A stretch of 64,000 nt of DNA from Sphingomonas sinipercae (GCF_011302055.1 NZ_CP049871.1:1-64000), one strand, 5' to 3'. Positions 44,558 to 53,822 are shown, numbered from the stretch's first letter. Numbers and translations are program-made. Notes: generated from the sequence alone by a model not told the origin.

Positions 44558-47038
44558 TTAGATCTTCACCAGCGCTTCGACACCGAAGGTGCGCGGCGCG
44601 TTGAAGTTGCCGTAGTCGCCGACGATGTTCGACCTGCTGCCGGTGAACGGATTGGGCATGCTGTTGGTGGGATCGCGCCGATAGACGTGCGTTTCGTTGA
44701 GCAGGTTGCGCGACCACAAGGCGAAGGTGACCTGCTGGCCGGTCCCGACTTCCATGTCGGCCAACGCTAGGCGGCCGTTGACGATGAAGCTGCTGTCGTT
44801 CTTGGTCGCGAACTCGGCAAAGCTCTGCGTCGCCTGGTTGTAATTGCCGTCGAGGTGAAGGCGCAGTTTGCCGCCCGCGATGTTGGTCGGAAGCTCATAA
44901 TCGATCGCGCCGTTGACGACGTTGCGCGGCGTGAACGGGATGAACACCGGCACCAGCGGATTGCCCGGACGGAACGGGTCCGGCGCATCCGGCACCTTTG
45001 TGTAGGTGTAAGCGTAAGACGCCGATAGCTGCAGCTGGTCGGTCACCTGGGCGGTGGCATCGACCTCGATTCCGCGAATCTTACTCGTGCCCGGCGCGTT
45101 GACGGTTTCCAGCGTGTTGCGCGTGGCGCCGCCCGGAAGCTGGTTGAGCACCGAGAAGTCGACCTGCGTGCCCTTCCGGCTCATCACATAGCCGGCGACG
45201 TTGAGGCGCAGGCGGCGGTCGAACAATTGGGTCTTTGCGCCAAGCTCATAGCTTTGCACGTCTTCCGGCCCGAATTCGGTGTGGGTCAGCGAGCGCGAGC
45301 TGGCGCCGCCGGACCGGTAACCAGTCGCATATTTGGCGTAGAAGTGGGCGTCCGGGGTCGCGTCGTAAGCGACGATCGCCAGCGGATTGAAGCGCGTCGT
45401 CTTCTGGTCGAAGCTGAAATCGGTCGCCTCGTTGTTGACGATGTACAACGTCCCCTGCTTGTCGTCCCGGGTCAGGCGGCCGCCGAGCGTCACGTGGAAC
45501 CGTTCGGCCGACGGCGGGGTCCAGGTAAGTTGGCCGTACGCCGCCTTGCTTTCCGAACGGGCGCGGCTGCCGCGATCGATCCGCCGGCATTCGCGCTGCC
45601 AGCCGGCCGGTGCGGCGACGCTGCCGCTGCCGATGCACGGGTCGTTGATAGTGTAGCCGGTGCCGTCGGCGTTCCAGCGGTTGGTGCTTGGCGTGGCCGC
45701 TTCCTCGAACGCCTTTTCGCGGAAGTAATAGAGGCCGAACACGTAATCGACCTGGTCGGCAAGCTGGCCGACCGCCTGCAGTTCCTGGCTCCACTGGCTT
45801 TGTTCGAGATAGGATAGCGAATAACGGCTGAAATTGCCGTTGGCCGCGAATACCGGCGGGCGGTGGGCGCCGCCGCTATTGTCCCACTGGTCGACGCTGA
45901 CCTGGCGGCAACCGGTGATCGAGCGCAGTTGCAGGTCCGGCGTGGCGTCCCAGCGCAGGTTGAGCGCGCCGCCCTTCGTCTTGTCGACGCTGACTTGCTG
46001 GACGACCCCGATGTCGGCGACGTCCATGCGTTCGTCGCCCTCGACCACGACCAGCGGCGGGAGTGGACGGATGCTTCCGGACGGCAGCGAGCCGGTCAGC
46101 GGCCCGACCGGATAACCGTTGGGGTTGTGGTTGAGCAGCTGCGAGTAAAAGGGCGTGTTCTCATCGCGCCCGGCATCGGCGCTGAGGTCGGCGACGAAAG
46201 TGTCGGATGGCTTGAAACGAATCTTCCCCTGGACACCCTTGCGGTTGAAGTAATTCCACCCGACCTGTCCGGCGAGCGGGTTCCTGGTCGTCGCGTCCTG
46301 GTGATCCATCGCCGCGTCGATCTTGAAGCTGAACGGGCCGGCGGCCGGCAGGTCGAGGTGCGCGTTGGCGCTATAGCTGCCGTAGTTGCCGGCGCCGGCG
46401 GTGGCGCGCAGGCCGAACTTGCCGGTCGGCGCCCGGGTGACGATGCTCAGCGCGCCGCCTTCGGTATTACGGCCGAACAAGGTGCCCTGCGGCCCCTTCA
46501 GCACCTCGATCCGCTCGACATCGAGCAGTGCGGCGCCCAGCCCCTGCTGCCGGCCGAGATAGACGCCGTCGACATAGACTCCGACGCCCTGTTCGCGGGC
46601 GGGCTGGTTGGCGTCGAGCGGCACGATCCCGCGAATGCCGATGGTCAGCGCCGACTGGCGCGCTTCGAAGGTGGCGACCCGAAGGCCCGGAACCGACCCG
46701 TCGGCGAGGTCGGCGAGGCTCTGCACGTGCCGGTCGTCGAGGGCCTGGGTCGTGACCACGCTGATTGCGATCGGCGTGCGCTGCAGGTTGGTCTCGCGCT
46801 TGGTCGCGGTGACGACGATTTCCTCGAGCGCGGCCGGCGACGTCTCGTTGGCGTCGACCTCGGTCGCGGACTCGGTGGTTTCGGTGGCGCCGCCGGCGAC
46901 GGCTTCGTCGGTCAGCGTCGGGCCGGCAGCGGCCGCGATCCCGGGCATCGGCTGCGCTTGCGCCATTGCGGGCGAGGCCGCCGAGCTCATCAACAAGGCG
47001 ACAAAGGCGCCGCGGGCGGCGCGAATCTGGATGGTCAT
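44558..47038 (-). CDS. TonB-dependent receptor at the head of the Pho locus
   Basis: 826-aa outer-membrane receptor. Signal peptide ending ASPAMAQAQ is followed by a linker with a TonB-box-like segment LEEIVVTATKRETNLQ, the plug (QRTPIAISVVTTQALDDRHVQSLADLADGSVPG), and a barrel ending TFGVEALVKI. No STN domain. It is on the same strand as phoR (15 bp apart) and has a Pho-box-like site upstream, so it likely imports a phosphorus compound under phosphate starvation. The ligand is not known. Confidence 0.92.
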   Translation of the reverse strand: MTIQIRAARGAFVALLMSSAASPAMAQAQPMPGIAAAAGPTLTDEAVAGGATETTESATEVDANETSPAALEEIVVTATKRETNLQRTPIAISVVTTQALDDRHVQSLADLADGSVPGLRVATFEARQSALTIGIRGIVPLDANQPAREQGVGVYVDGVYLGRQQGLGAALLDVERIEVLKGPQGTLFGRNTEGGALSIVTRAPTGKFGLRATAGAGNYGSYSANAHLDLPAAGPFSFKIDAAMDHQDATTRNPLAGQVGWNYFNRKGVQGKIRFKPSDTFVADLSADAGRDENTPFYSQLLNHNPNGYPVGPLTGSLPSGSIRPLPPLVVVEGDERMDVADIGVVQQVSVDKTKGGALNLRWDATPDLQLRSITGCRQVSVDQWDNSGGAHRPPVFAANGNFSRYSLSYLEQSQWSQELQAVGQLADQVDYVFGLYYFREKAFEEAATPSTNRWNADGTGYTINDPCIGSGSVAAPAGWQRECRRIDRGSRARSESKAAYGQLTWTPPSAERFHVTLGGRLTRDDKQGTLYIVNNEATDFSFDQKTTRFNPLAIVAYDATPDAHFYAKYATGYRSGGASSRSLTHTEFGPEDVQSYELGAKTQLFDRRLRLNVAGYVMSRKGTQVDFSVLNQLPGGATRNTLETVNAPGTSKIRGIEVDATAQVTDQLQLSASYAYTYTKVPDAPDPFRPGNPLVPVFIPFTPRNVVNGAIDYELPTNIAGGKLRLHLDGNYNQATQSFAEFATKNDSSFIVNGRLALADMEVGTGQQVTFALWSRNLLNETHVYRRDPTNSMPNPFTGSRSNIVGDYGNFNAPRTFGVEALVKI

Positions 47039-47106
47039 GTGAGTCCCCTTTGGGCGGCAAAGATCGCCGTCCCCGGACTCGCTCTAGGATTGCCGTGCTA
47101 CGTGCT

Positions 47107-47135
47107 TGTGACGCGCAGGTTGCGACTTTGTGACG
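47107..47135 (-). promoter_or_regulatory. Pho-box-like repeats before the TonB receptor
   Basis: On the minus strand, CGTCACA-AAGT-CGCAACC-TGCG-CGTCACA: three 7-mers spaced 4 bp, repeating every 11 bp, with the outer two identical. The 11-bp period and TGTGAC/GTCACA core match Pho boxes. It lies 69-97 bp before the receptor ATG and just after the paaD stop. Confidence 0.6.
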
Positions 47136-47144
47136 CTAGCCGGA

Positions 47145-47582
47145 TCAATGACATTTGAAGCGGTCGAACGGCTCCAGGCAGTCCTTGCAGCGCCATTGCG
47201 CCTTGCACGGGGTCGAGCCGAACCGGCTGACTTCCTGCGTATCGAACGATCCGCAGCGCGGGCATTGCGCCGTCGCATCCAGGCTCGGCGGGGCGATGCC
47301 GTAGCGCTTCAGCTTGTCGTGCCCTTCCCTGGTGATCCAGTCGCTGGTCCACGGCGGCGCGATCACCGTGTCGATGCCGATGTGGCGGAAGCCGGCCGAA
47401 TCGAGCTCGGCTCGGATCGCTTGCTCGATGGCCTGGGTGGCCGGGCAGCCCGAATAGGTCGGCGTGATGACCACCCGCCCATCGCGGACATCGCGAACGA
47501 TGCCGAGGTCGACCACCGAGAGCACGGGGATTTCCGGATCCGGCACCCGTTCCAGCACGCACCAGATCGCCTGGCTGTCCAT
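47145..47582 (-). CDS. paaD: Phenylacetate-CoA oxygenase subunit PaaD
   Basis: 145-aa protein. An N-terminal DUF59/MIP18 domain (VLERVPDPEIPVLSVVDLGIVRDV...VVITPTYSGCPATQAIEQAI) is followed by a C-terminal zinc ribbon (CPRCGSFDT and CKDCLEPFDRFKC). PaaD is required for the phenylacetyl-CoA epoxidase, probably in metal-centre maturation. ATG at 47582 shares a base with the thiolase stop (TGATG). The other paa genes are not next to it. Confidence 0.9.
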   Translation of the reverse strand: MDSQAIWCVLERVPDPEIPVLSVVDLGIVRDVRDGRVVITPTYSGCPATQAIEQAIRAELDSAGFRHIGIDTVIAPPWTSDWITREGHDKLKRYGIAPPSLDATAQCPRCGSFDTQEVSRFGSTPCKAQWRCKDCLEPFDRFKCH

Positions 47583-48784
47583 CAGACCCGTTCGATGGCC
47601 AGTGCGATCCCCTGGCCGACACCGATGCACATGGTGGCGAGCGCATAGCGGCCGCCGGTCTTCTGCAATTCCAGCGCCGCGGTGCCGGCGAGGCGCGCGC
47701 CCGACATGCCCAGCGGATGCCCGAGCGCGATTGCGCCACCGTTTGGGTTCACCCGCGCGTCGTCGTCGGGGATACCGAGCTGGCGAAGCACGGCCAGGCC
47801 CTGTGCCGCGAACGCCTCGTTGAGTTCGATGACGTTCATCTGGTCCAGTGCCAGGCCGAGCCGCTCGAGCAACTTCTGCGAGGCGGGTGCCGGGCCGATC
47901 CCCATGATCCGCGGCGGCACCCCGGCGACGGCGCCGCCGAGGATTCGGGCGATCGGCGTCAGGCCGTTGCGCTTCGCTGAATCCTCTGACGCGACGATTA
48001 GCGCCGCCGCGCCATCGTTCACGCCCGAGGCATTGCCCGCAGTGACCGTGCCGTCCTTGCGCACGATGGGCCTGAGCGCCGCAAGCTTGTCGAGGCTGGT
48101 CAGGCGCGGATGCTCGTCCTGCTCGACACGGAGCGGATCCCCCTTGCGTTGGGGAATTTCGACCGCGACGATTTCCTCGGCCAGGCGCCCATTTGACTGC
48201 GCGGCGGCGGTCTTCTGCTGGCTGCGCATCGCGAAGGCATCCTGGTCTTCGCGGCTGACCTTGAACTCGTCAGCGACATTTTCCGCCGTGCTGGGCATCG
48301 TGTCGTCGCCGTAGGCTTCGCGCATCTTGGGATTGACGAAGCGCCAGCCGATGGTGGTGTCGTAGATTTCGGCGTTGCGGTCGAACGCGCTTTGCGCCTT
48401 GGGCAGGACGAACGGCGCCCGGCTCATGCTTTCGCTGCCGCCGGCGACGATCAGGTCGGCATCGCCGCCGCGGATCGCCCGCGCCGCCATCGCCACGGCA
48501 TCGAGGCCCGATCCGCACAAGCGGTTGAGCGTGACTCCGCCGCTGCTGTCGGGAAGTCCGGCGAGCAGCCCGGCCATGCGCGCGAGGTTGCGATTATCCT
48601 CGCCCGCCTGGTTGGCGCAGCCGAGGATCACGTCGTCGAGATCGGCCCAGTCGACGCCGGTATTGCGGTCGATCAGCGCCTTGATCGGGATCGCTGCAAG
48701 GTCGTCGGCGCGGACGCTCGACAGGGTGCCGCCGTAGCGGCCGATCGGCGTTCGGACGTAATCGCAGATATAGGCTTCGGTCAT
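47582..48784 (-). CDS. 3-oxoadipyl-CoA thiolase
   Basis: 400-aa acetyl-CoA acyltransferase that splits 3-oxoadipyl-CoA into succinyl-CoA and acetyl-CoA, the last step of the phenylacetate and beta-ketoadipate pathways. Catalytic Cys90 (LNRLCGSGLDAV), His356 (GHPLGMSG) and Cys386 (ATMCIGVGQG) are all present. N-terminal TEAYICDYVRTPIGRYGG is characteristic of PcaF/PaaJ. It is coupled to paaD downstream. Confidence 0.94.
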   Translation of the reverse strand: MTEAYICDYVRTPIGRYGGTLSSVRADDLAAIPIKALIDRNTGVDWADLDDVILGCANQAGEDNRNLARMAGLLAGLPDSSGGVTLNRLCGSGLDAVAMAARAIRGGDADLIVAGGSESMSRAPFVLPKAQSAFDRNAEIYDTTIGWRFVNPKMREAYGDDTMPSTAENVADEFKVSREDQDAFAMRSQQKTAAAQSNGRLAEEIVAVEIPQRKGDPLRVEQDEHPRLTSLDKLAALRPIVRKDGTVTAGNASGVNDGAAALIVASEDSAKRNGLTPIARILGGAVAGVPPRIMGIGPAPASQKLLERLGLALDQMNVIELNEAFAAQGLAVLRQLGIPDDDARVNPNGGAIALGHPLGMSGARLAGTAALELQKTGGRYALATMCIGVGQGIALAIERV

Positions 48785-48789
48785 TCCGG

Positions 48790-49875
48790 TCAGATCACGC
48801 CCCTGCGCATCTGGTCGAGCTCGATGCTTTCGAACAGGGCCTTGAAGTTACCCTCGCCAAAGCCCTCGTTGCCCTTGCGCTGAATGATCTCGAAGAAGAT
48901 CGGGCCGATGACGTTCTGGGTGAATATCTGCAGCAGCAGGCCCTGCCCCTCGGTCGGCGCGCCGTCCATCAGGATCCGGCGCTTCTCCAGCTCAGGGATG
49001 TTCTCGCCGTGGCCCTGGATGCGCTGCGGAAGCATTTCGTAATAAGTGTCGGGCGTGTCCTGGAACGGGATGCCGCGGGCGCCGATGATGTCGACGCTTT
49101 GGCAAATGTCGCTGCTGCCGAGCGCGATGTGCTGGATCCCCTCGCCCTTATATTCGCGCAGGAACTCCTCGATCTGGCTTTTGTCGTCCTGGCTTTCGTT
49201 GAGCGGGATACGGATCTTGCCGCAAGGGCTGGTCATCGCCTTCGAGAAGAGGCCGGTGACCTTCCCTTCGATGTCGAAGTAGCGAATCTCGCGGAAGTTG
49301 AAGAGCTTTTCGTAGAACTCAGCCCACGTCGCCATGTTGCCGCGGTTCACGTTGTGGGTGAGGTGGTCGATGTAGGTGAGCTTGGAATCGGCATCGGTCA
49401 TCCGCTGTTGCCAGTCGGGATGGAAATCGAAATCGACGTCGTAGATCGAGCTGTCGCCGTAGCGGTCGACGAAGAACAGGCGCGAGCCGCCGATGCCCTC
49501 GATCGCCGGAATGTCGAGCTCCCCGTCGCCGCGGGCGACCTTCACGTCCGTCGCGCCAAGTTCGAGCGCGCGCTTGTGGGCCGCGGCGGCGTCCTTGAAG
49601 CGGAAGGCCATCGCGCAGGCGCTGGGGCCGTGGGCCCTGGCATAGTCGTCGGCGTAGCTGCCCGGTTCGGCGTTGATGATGAAGTTGCAGTCGCCCTGCT
49701 TGTGCAGTGTGACGTTCTTGCTCTTGTGCCGCGCGACTTCGGGGAAGCCCATCTTGGTGAACAGGCTGCGGAGCAGCTCGATATCGGGGGCGGTATATTC
49801 GACGAATTCGAACCCGTCGGTGCCCATCGGGTTTTCGAGGCCCAGCGGGCCTTTTTCAGCGACTGCGGTTGCCAT
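48790..49875 (-). CDS. hppD: 4-hydroxyphenylpyruvate dioxygenase
   Basis: 361-aa non-haem iron enzyme that turns 4-hydroxyphenylpyruvate into homogentisate in tyrosine degradation. Two vicinal-oxygen-chelate domains; iron ligands are the His in IDHLTHNV, the His in GIQHIALGS and the Glu in FFEIIQRKGNEGFGEGNF, which also marks the C-terminus. AGGAG lies about 7 nt before the ATG. Divergent from phhB, whose product is also used in phenylalanine/tyrosine metabolism. Confidence 0.97.
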   Translation of the reverse strand: MATAVAEKGPLGLENPMGTDGFEFVEYTAPDIELLRSLFTKMGFPEVARHKSKNVTLHKQGDCNFIINAEPGSYADDYARAHGPSACAMAFRFKDAAAAHKRALELGATDVKVARGDGELDIPAIEGIGGSRLFFVDRYGDSSIYDVDFDFHPDWQQRMTDADSKLTYIDHLTHNVNRGNMATWAEFYEKLFNFREIRYFDIEGKVTGLFSKAMTSPCGKIRIPLNESQDDKSQIEEFLREYKGEGIQHIALGSSDICQSVDIIGARGIPFQDTPDTYYEMLPQRIQGHGENIPELEKRRILMDGAPTEGQGLLLQIFTQNVIGPIFFEIIQRKGNEGFGEGNFKALFESIELDQMRRGVI

Positions 49876-49954
49876 GTGCGTAGCTCCTCTTCGCGGCCCA
49901 ACTGCTCCCGAGTGGAAGGCATTTCAAGGTCGGCGGCGGCTTACCGCGCGGGCT

Positions 49955-49972
49955 TAAGGTCACTAAGGTCAC
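49955..49972. promoter_or_regulatory. Tandem TAAGGTCAC repeats between hppD and phhB
   Basis: TAAGGTCAC is repeated twice in direct tandem (9-bp period) in the 190-bp divergent region, 80-97 bp upstream of the hppD ATG and 94-111 bp before the phhB ATG. A possible regulator-binding site for both genes. Confidence 0.4.
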
Positions 49973-50065
49973 GCGGTCGTGCAGCTTTTTCGTGACTTTT
50001 GGAACAGCGCCCGACGCCAAGCGCCAGCTTAGCCCGGCCAGGCCGGTGTAGGACAGGAGAATGTG

Positions 50066-50320
50066 ATGGAGCCCCCGCCAGGCTGGAAAATCGAGGGAGA
50101 GGACCGCGCGCTGGTCCGAAGTTTCCAGTTCCGCGATTTCGCCGAAGCCTTCGCTTTCCTGACCCGGGTCGCGTTGCACGCCCAGCGGGTCGATCACCAT
50201 CCGGAATTCACAAGCGTCTGGAACCGCGTCGATTTCCGGCTGACGAGCCACGATTCGGGCAAGGTCACGGAGCGCGACGTCCAGCTTGCGCGGGCCATCG
50301 ACGCGCTTGCGGGCGGCTAG
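50066..50320 (+). CDS. phhB: 4a-hydroxytetrahydrobiopterin dehydratase
   Basis: 84-aa pterin-4a-carbinolamine dehydratase with the family core FAFLTRVALHAQRVDHHPEFTSVWNRVDFRLTSHDSG, including the active-site HHP. It regenerates the pterin used by phenylalanine hydroxylase. ATG at 50066 is 6 nt after AGGAG; the GTG at 50063 just before is unlikely. No phenylalanine hydroxylase gene lies in the window. Confidence 0.93.
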   Translation: MEPPPGWKIEGEDRALVRSFQFRDFAEAFAFLTRVALHAQRVDHHPEFTSVWNRVDFRLTSHDSGKVTERDVQLARAIDALAGG

Positions 50321-50396
50321 CGCGCCTAGCCGCAAGGGTTGCGGCGCGCGGGCGCGCTGTTAGCGTCGGCCGACACCAGTCGGGGAAGGACAGGCC

Positions 50397-52826
50397 ATGC
50401 AAGCCGATAAGAGGATTTCCGCACGCGCCGTGCTGCGCTGTTCCGCCCTGGTCGCATTGGCGGCCGCCGCGGCCACGGCCGGCGCGCAAACGGCGCCGAT
50501 CCTGCAACCGGGCGCGCCGGGCCAGGCGACTCGGCCGCTGAGCGCCGACGAGGCGAGCAGGATCGCCAACACCCGCTTTTCCCCCGCCGACGTCCGTTAC
50601 ATGCAGGACATGGCGGTCCACCATGCGCAGGCGGTGGCGATGACCGCGCTGGTCAAGGAGCGGACGAACCGCCGTTCGATCGTCGATGCCGCGCGGCGGA
50701 TCGATGCGTCGCAGGCGGACGAGATCGCCTTCATCCGGGGCTGGTTGAAGCAGCGCGGCCAGTCGGCGCCGGCCGTTCCCGCGGCAATGGATCATGCCGC
50801 GCACGGCGGCCAAATGCCCGCGCACCACATGGCGATGGGCATGGCGACGCCGGCGCAAATGGCGGAAATGGCGGCGGCCAAGGGGGCGAGTTTCGACCGC
50901 CTGTTCCTGCAACGCATGATCGCGCACCACGAAGGCGCGGTGAAGATGAGCAAGGCATTGCTCGACGAAGCCGGGACCGCTGCCGACCCGATATTGTTCG
51001 AGTTCGTCAACGACGTCATTAACGAGCAACAGTCCGAAATCGACCGCCTGAGCAAGCTCCTGGTCGGGATCGACGAGGACCCGCGATCCAATCTGAAAGC
51101 CGGCTTCCGCGACGCCGGGCAAGCCGCAAGCAACCTGCGGCTGGTTACATCGCTGCCCAAGCCGACGGGCTTCTTCGACAAGAACAACCCCGCCGGCCTG
51201 GCGCCGATGAAGGCGGAAAAGAAGGGCGAGAAGCCGGAGCCGCTCGACCGTTCGCCTCTGCTCAGCTTCGCCAACACCGACATGGCCTTTTCCGGCAACT
51301 TGCTGGCCGCGGGCAATTACCATGGCTTCAACCTTTACCGGCTGGATTCGGGCGGCATCCCGCAGCTGGTCAGTTCGACCATCTGCCCCGGCGGGCAGGG
51401 CGACCTGTCGATCGTCGGCAATTTGCTGATCATGTCGGTCGAGCAACGCCGCGGCCGGGTCGATTGCGGGCGGCAGGGCGTCGCCGGCGACGTCAGCGCC
51501 GAGCGCTTCCGCGGAATCCGCATTTTCGATATCAGCAACCCGGCGCTGCCGCTGCAGGTCGGACAGGTCCAGACCTGTCGCGGTTCGCACACCCATTCGG
51601 TGGTTTCCGGCCCCGGCCGCGACGGGCGGATCATCGTTTACGTGTCGGGCACATCGACGGTGCGGGACGAAAAGGAACTGCCCGGCTGCGTCGGCGAAGT
51701 GCCCGGCGACCCGCGCACCGCATTGTTCCGGATCGACGTCGTCGAAATTCCGGTCGCTGCGCCGCAGCGCGCCCGCGTCGTCGCCAGCCCGGCCGTCTTC
51801 GCCGACCCCAGGACCGGAAGCCTGGCCGGGCTGTGGCAGGGCGGCGACCATGGCGACGGCACCCAGGAGACCCACCGCACCGACCAGTGCCACGACATCA
51901 CCGTGTTCCCAGCCCGCAACCTCGCCGCGGGCGCCTGTTCGGGCAACGGCATCATCTTCGACATTTCGAACCCGCTACGTCCGCGGCGGATCGACGCCGT
52001 CACCGACCCGGGCTTTGCCTATTGGCATTCGGCGACCTTCACCAATGACGGGCAGCGCGTCCTGTTCACCGACGAATGGGGCGGCGGCGGTCGGCCGCGG
52101 TGCCGGGCGCAGGACCCGCAGAACTTCGGCGCCAATGCGATCTACGACATCGTCGAAGGCAAGCTTCGCTATCGCGGCCATTACAAGCTGCCGTCGGCCC
52201 AGACGGACCAGGAAAATTGCGTCGCCCACAACGGTTCGATCGTGCCGGTCCCGGGCCGCGATGTCTTCGTCCAGGCCTGGTACCAGGGCGGCATTTCGGT
52301 GATCGATTTCACTGACCCGGCGAACGCTCGGGAAATCGCGTATTTCGACCGCGGGCCGGTCAACGGCGATCATCTGGCGATGGGCGGCTTCTGGTCAGCT
52401 TATTACTATCAAGGCCGGATTTACGGGACCGAGATCGCGCGCGGGCTGGACGTGCTCGCGCTAACGCCGAGCGCGCAGCTCAGCGCGAATGAGATCGCGG
52501 CGGCGGCGCTGGCCGACCAGGGCCCGACGTTCAATCCGCAGCAGCAGCTTCCAGTGCGCTGGCCGGCGCACCCGGTGGTGGCACTGGCCTATGTCGACCA
52601 GCTGGAACGCAGCGCCGCGCTTGCGCCCCCGGCGGTCGCATCCTTGCGCCAAGCGCTGGGCCAGGCAACCGCGGCGCTTGGCGCGCGGCAGCGCGATGCC
52701 CAGCTTGCCGGCCGGTTGCAGGCGCTGGCCGGGACGGTTGCAGTGGCGGCGAACGACCAGGCGACGGTCCGGCGCGCGGCCGCGCTTCGCGAAACGATGA
52801 TTGCAATCGCGGCCCAGCTGCGCTGA
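50397..52826 (+). CDS. DUF305 domain protein with LVIVD-like beta-propeller
   Basis: 809-aa exported protein. A signal peptide ending ATAGAQ is followed by a DUF305 helical bundle (about 55-225) with two His-His motifs, YMQDMAVHHAQAVAMTALV and FLQRMIAHHEGAVKMSKALL, typical of copper-associated DUF305 proteins. A second part (about 275-690) has repeated beta-propeller blades such as RGIRIFDISNPALPLQVGQVQTC and GGISVIDFTDPANAREIAYFDRG, resembling LVIVD repeats. A helical tail (about 715-809) ends the protein. The function is unknown. Confidence 0.85.
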   Translation: MQADKRISARAVLRCSALVALAAAAATAGAQTAPILQPGAPGQATRPLSADEASRIANTRFSPADVRYMQDMAVHHAQAVAMTALVKERTNRRSIVDAARRIDASQADEIAFIRGWLKQRGQSAPAVPAAMDHAAHGGQMPAHHMAMGMATPAQMAEMAAAKGASFDRLFLQRMIAHHEGAVKMSKALLDEAGTAADPILFEFVNDVINEQQSEIDRLSKLLVGIDEDPRSNLKAGFRDAGQAASNLRLVTSLPKPTGFFDKNNPAGLAPMKAEKKGEKPEPLDRSPLLSFANTDMAFSGNLLAAGNYHGFNLYRLDSGGIPQLVSSTICPGGQGDLSIVGNLLIMSVEQRRGRVDCGRQGVAGDVSAERFRGIRIFDISNPALPLQVGQVQTCRGSHTHSVVSGPGRDGRIIVYVSGTSTVRDEKELPGCVGEVPGDPRTALFRIDVVEIPVAAPQRARVVASPAVFADPRTGSLAGLWQGGDHGDGTQETHRTDQCHDITVFPARNLAAGACSGNGIIFDISNPLRPRRIDAVTDPGFAYWHSATFTNDGQRVLFTDEWGGGGRPRCRAQDPQNFGANAIYDIVEGKLRYRGHYKLPSAQTDQENCVAHNGSIVPVPGRDVFVQAWYQGGISVIDFTDPANAREIAYFDRGPVNGDHLAMGGFWSAYYYQGRIYGTEIARGLDVLALTPSAQLSANEIAAAALADQGPTFNPQQQLPVRWPAHPVVALAYVDQLERSAALAPPAVASLRQALGQATAALGARQRDAQLAGRLQALAGTVAVAANDQATVRRAAALRETMIAIAAQLR

Positions 52827-52847
52827 GCCGAGGGGCGAAGCGACCCT

Positions 52848-53192
52848 TTAGAGGTGCAGGTCGAGGTCGCTGGCGCGATAGGCGCGCGGCGCCGACACGC
52901 GCAGCTTCACGCCGCTTTCGTCGACCAGCTTGCCGAGCAGCAAAGGCGTGGTGAATTCCAGGCCGAACGAGCCCGATTCCGCCCAGGCGACGCGGGCATC
53001 GACGTGCGTCCCGCCGCAGATCAGGCGAATTTCGGTGCCCGCGACGACCGGCGCTTCCGACTGAAGCAAGGCGCCGGAGCGCGAAATATCGAGGACTCGC
53101 GCTGATACCGGGCCACCGCCGCCATCGACGCTGGCTTCCAGGAACACGCGCGACCGCTTCGGCTCCCGCTTGCTGACGGTAAGTGACTGCAC
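52848..53192 (-). CDS. PilZ domain protein
   Basis: 114-aa single PilZ domain. The c-di-GMP-binding elements are RSR in KREPKRSRVFLEA and DISRSGALLQSE (D/N-x-S-x-x-G). It is probably a c-di-GMP effector for motility or envelope functions. It stands alone. Confidence 0.88.
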   Translation of the reverse strand: MQSLTVSKREPKRSRVFLEASVDGGGGPVSARVLDISRSGALLQSEAPVVAGTEIRLICGGTHVDARVAWAESGSFGLEFTTPLLLGKLVDESGVKLRVSAPRAYRASDLDLHL

Positions 53193-53306
53193 GGCGAACC
53201 CCTCCCCTTCGTAACGGATCAGGGATGCCTTGCTTGGGCTAATAAATGCCTAACGCGGGCGTTCGCCCAGGTGGAGCTTTCGCGCCGTAGCGCTATAGCG
53301 GCGCCG

Positions 53307-53822
53307 ATGCCGGCCGACGCTGCCACTCGCGAATATCGAAGCGGTTCCGATCCAAGGACGCTGCGCGACGCCCTCGGCTGCTTCGCGACCGGGGTTACTG
53401 TCGTCACCTGCATCGATGCGAAGGGACAGCCGTTCGGACTGACCGCGAACAGCTTCACGTCGGTGTCGCTGGAGCCGCCGCTGCTGCTGGTCTGCATTGC
53501 CCGCGACGCCCGCTGCGCCCCGGCGCTGGCCGCCGCTTCGCATTTCGCGGTCAACGTGCTGCAGACCGGGCAGGAGCCGCAGTCGATCCTGTTTTCGACC
53601 CGCGACCAGGACCGCTTCGGCGCCGCCGCCTGGTCGACCGGAGAAACCGGCGCGCCGCTGCTGCGCGAATCGTTGTGCGTGTTCGAATGCGACCGGCACG
53701 CGGTCTATGACGGCGGCGACCATGACATATTGGTCGGCAAGGTCGTTCGGGCGAGCTTCGACCCGACGCTGGACCCGCTGCTATACTTTCGCGGGCGATA
53801 CCGCCGGCTTCACTTCGACTAG
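53307..53822 (+). CDS. Flavin reductase family protein
   Basis: 171-aa FMN-binding split-barrel protein with LRDALGCFATGVTVVTCIDAKGQPFGLTANSFTSVSLEPPLLLVCI, diagnostic of the flavin reductase component of two-component monooxygenases. It ends with the GRYRRLHF segment. ATG at 53307 gives the family's normal N-terminus; an upstream in-frame start at 53271 would add a poorly conserved tail. It overlaps the DUF808 gene end by 4 bp on the opposite strand. Confidence 0.9.
   Translation: MPADAATREYRSGSDPRTLRDALGCFATGVTVVTCIDAKGQPFGLTANSFTSVSLEPPLLLVCIARDARCAPALAAASHFAVNVLQTGQEPQSILFSTRDQDRFGAAAWSTGETGAPLLRESLCVFECDRHAVYDGGDHDILVGKVVRASFDPTLDPLLYFRGRYRRLHFD

Noticed and set aside
50265..51893. 542-codon open frame on the minus strand across the DUF305 gene
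   Set aside because: Antisense shadow with low-complexity Arg/Gly/Val sequence.
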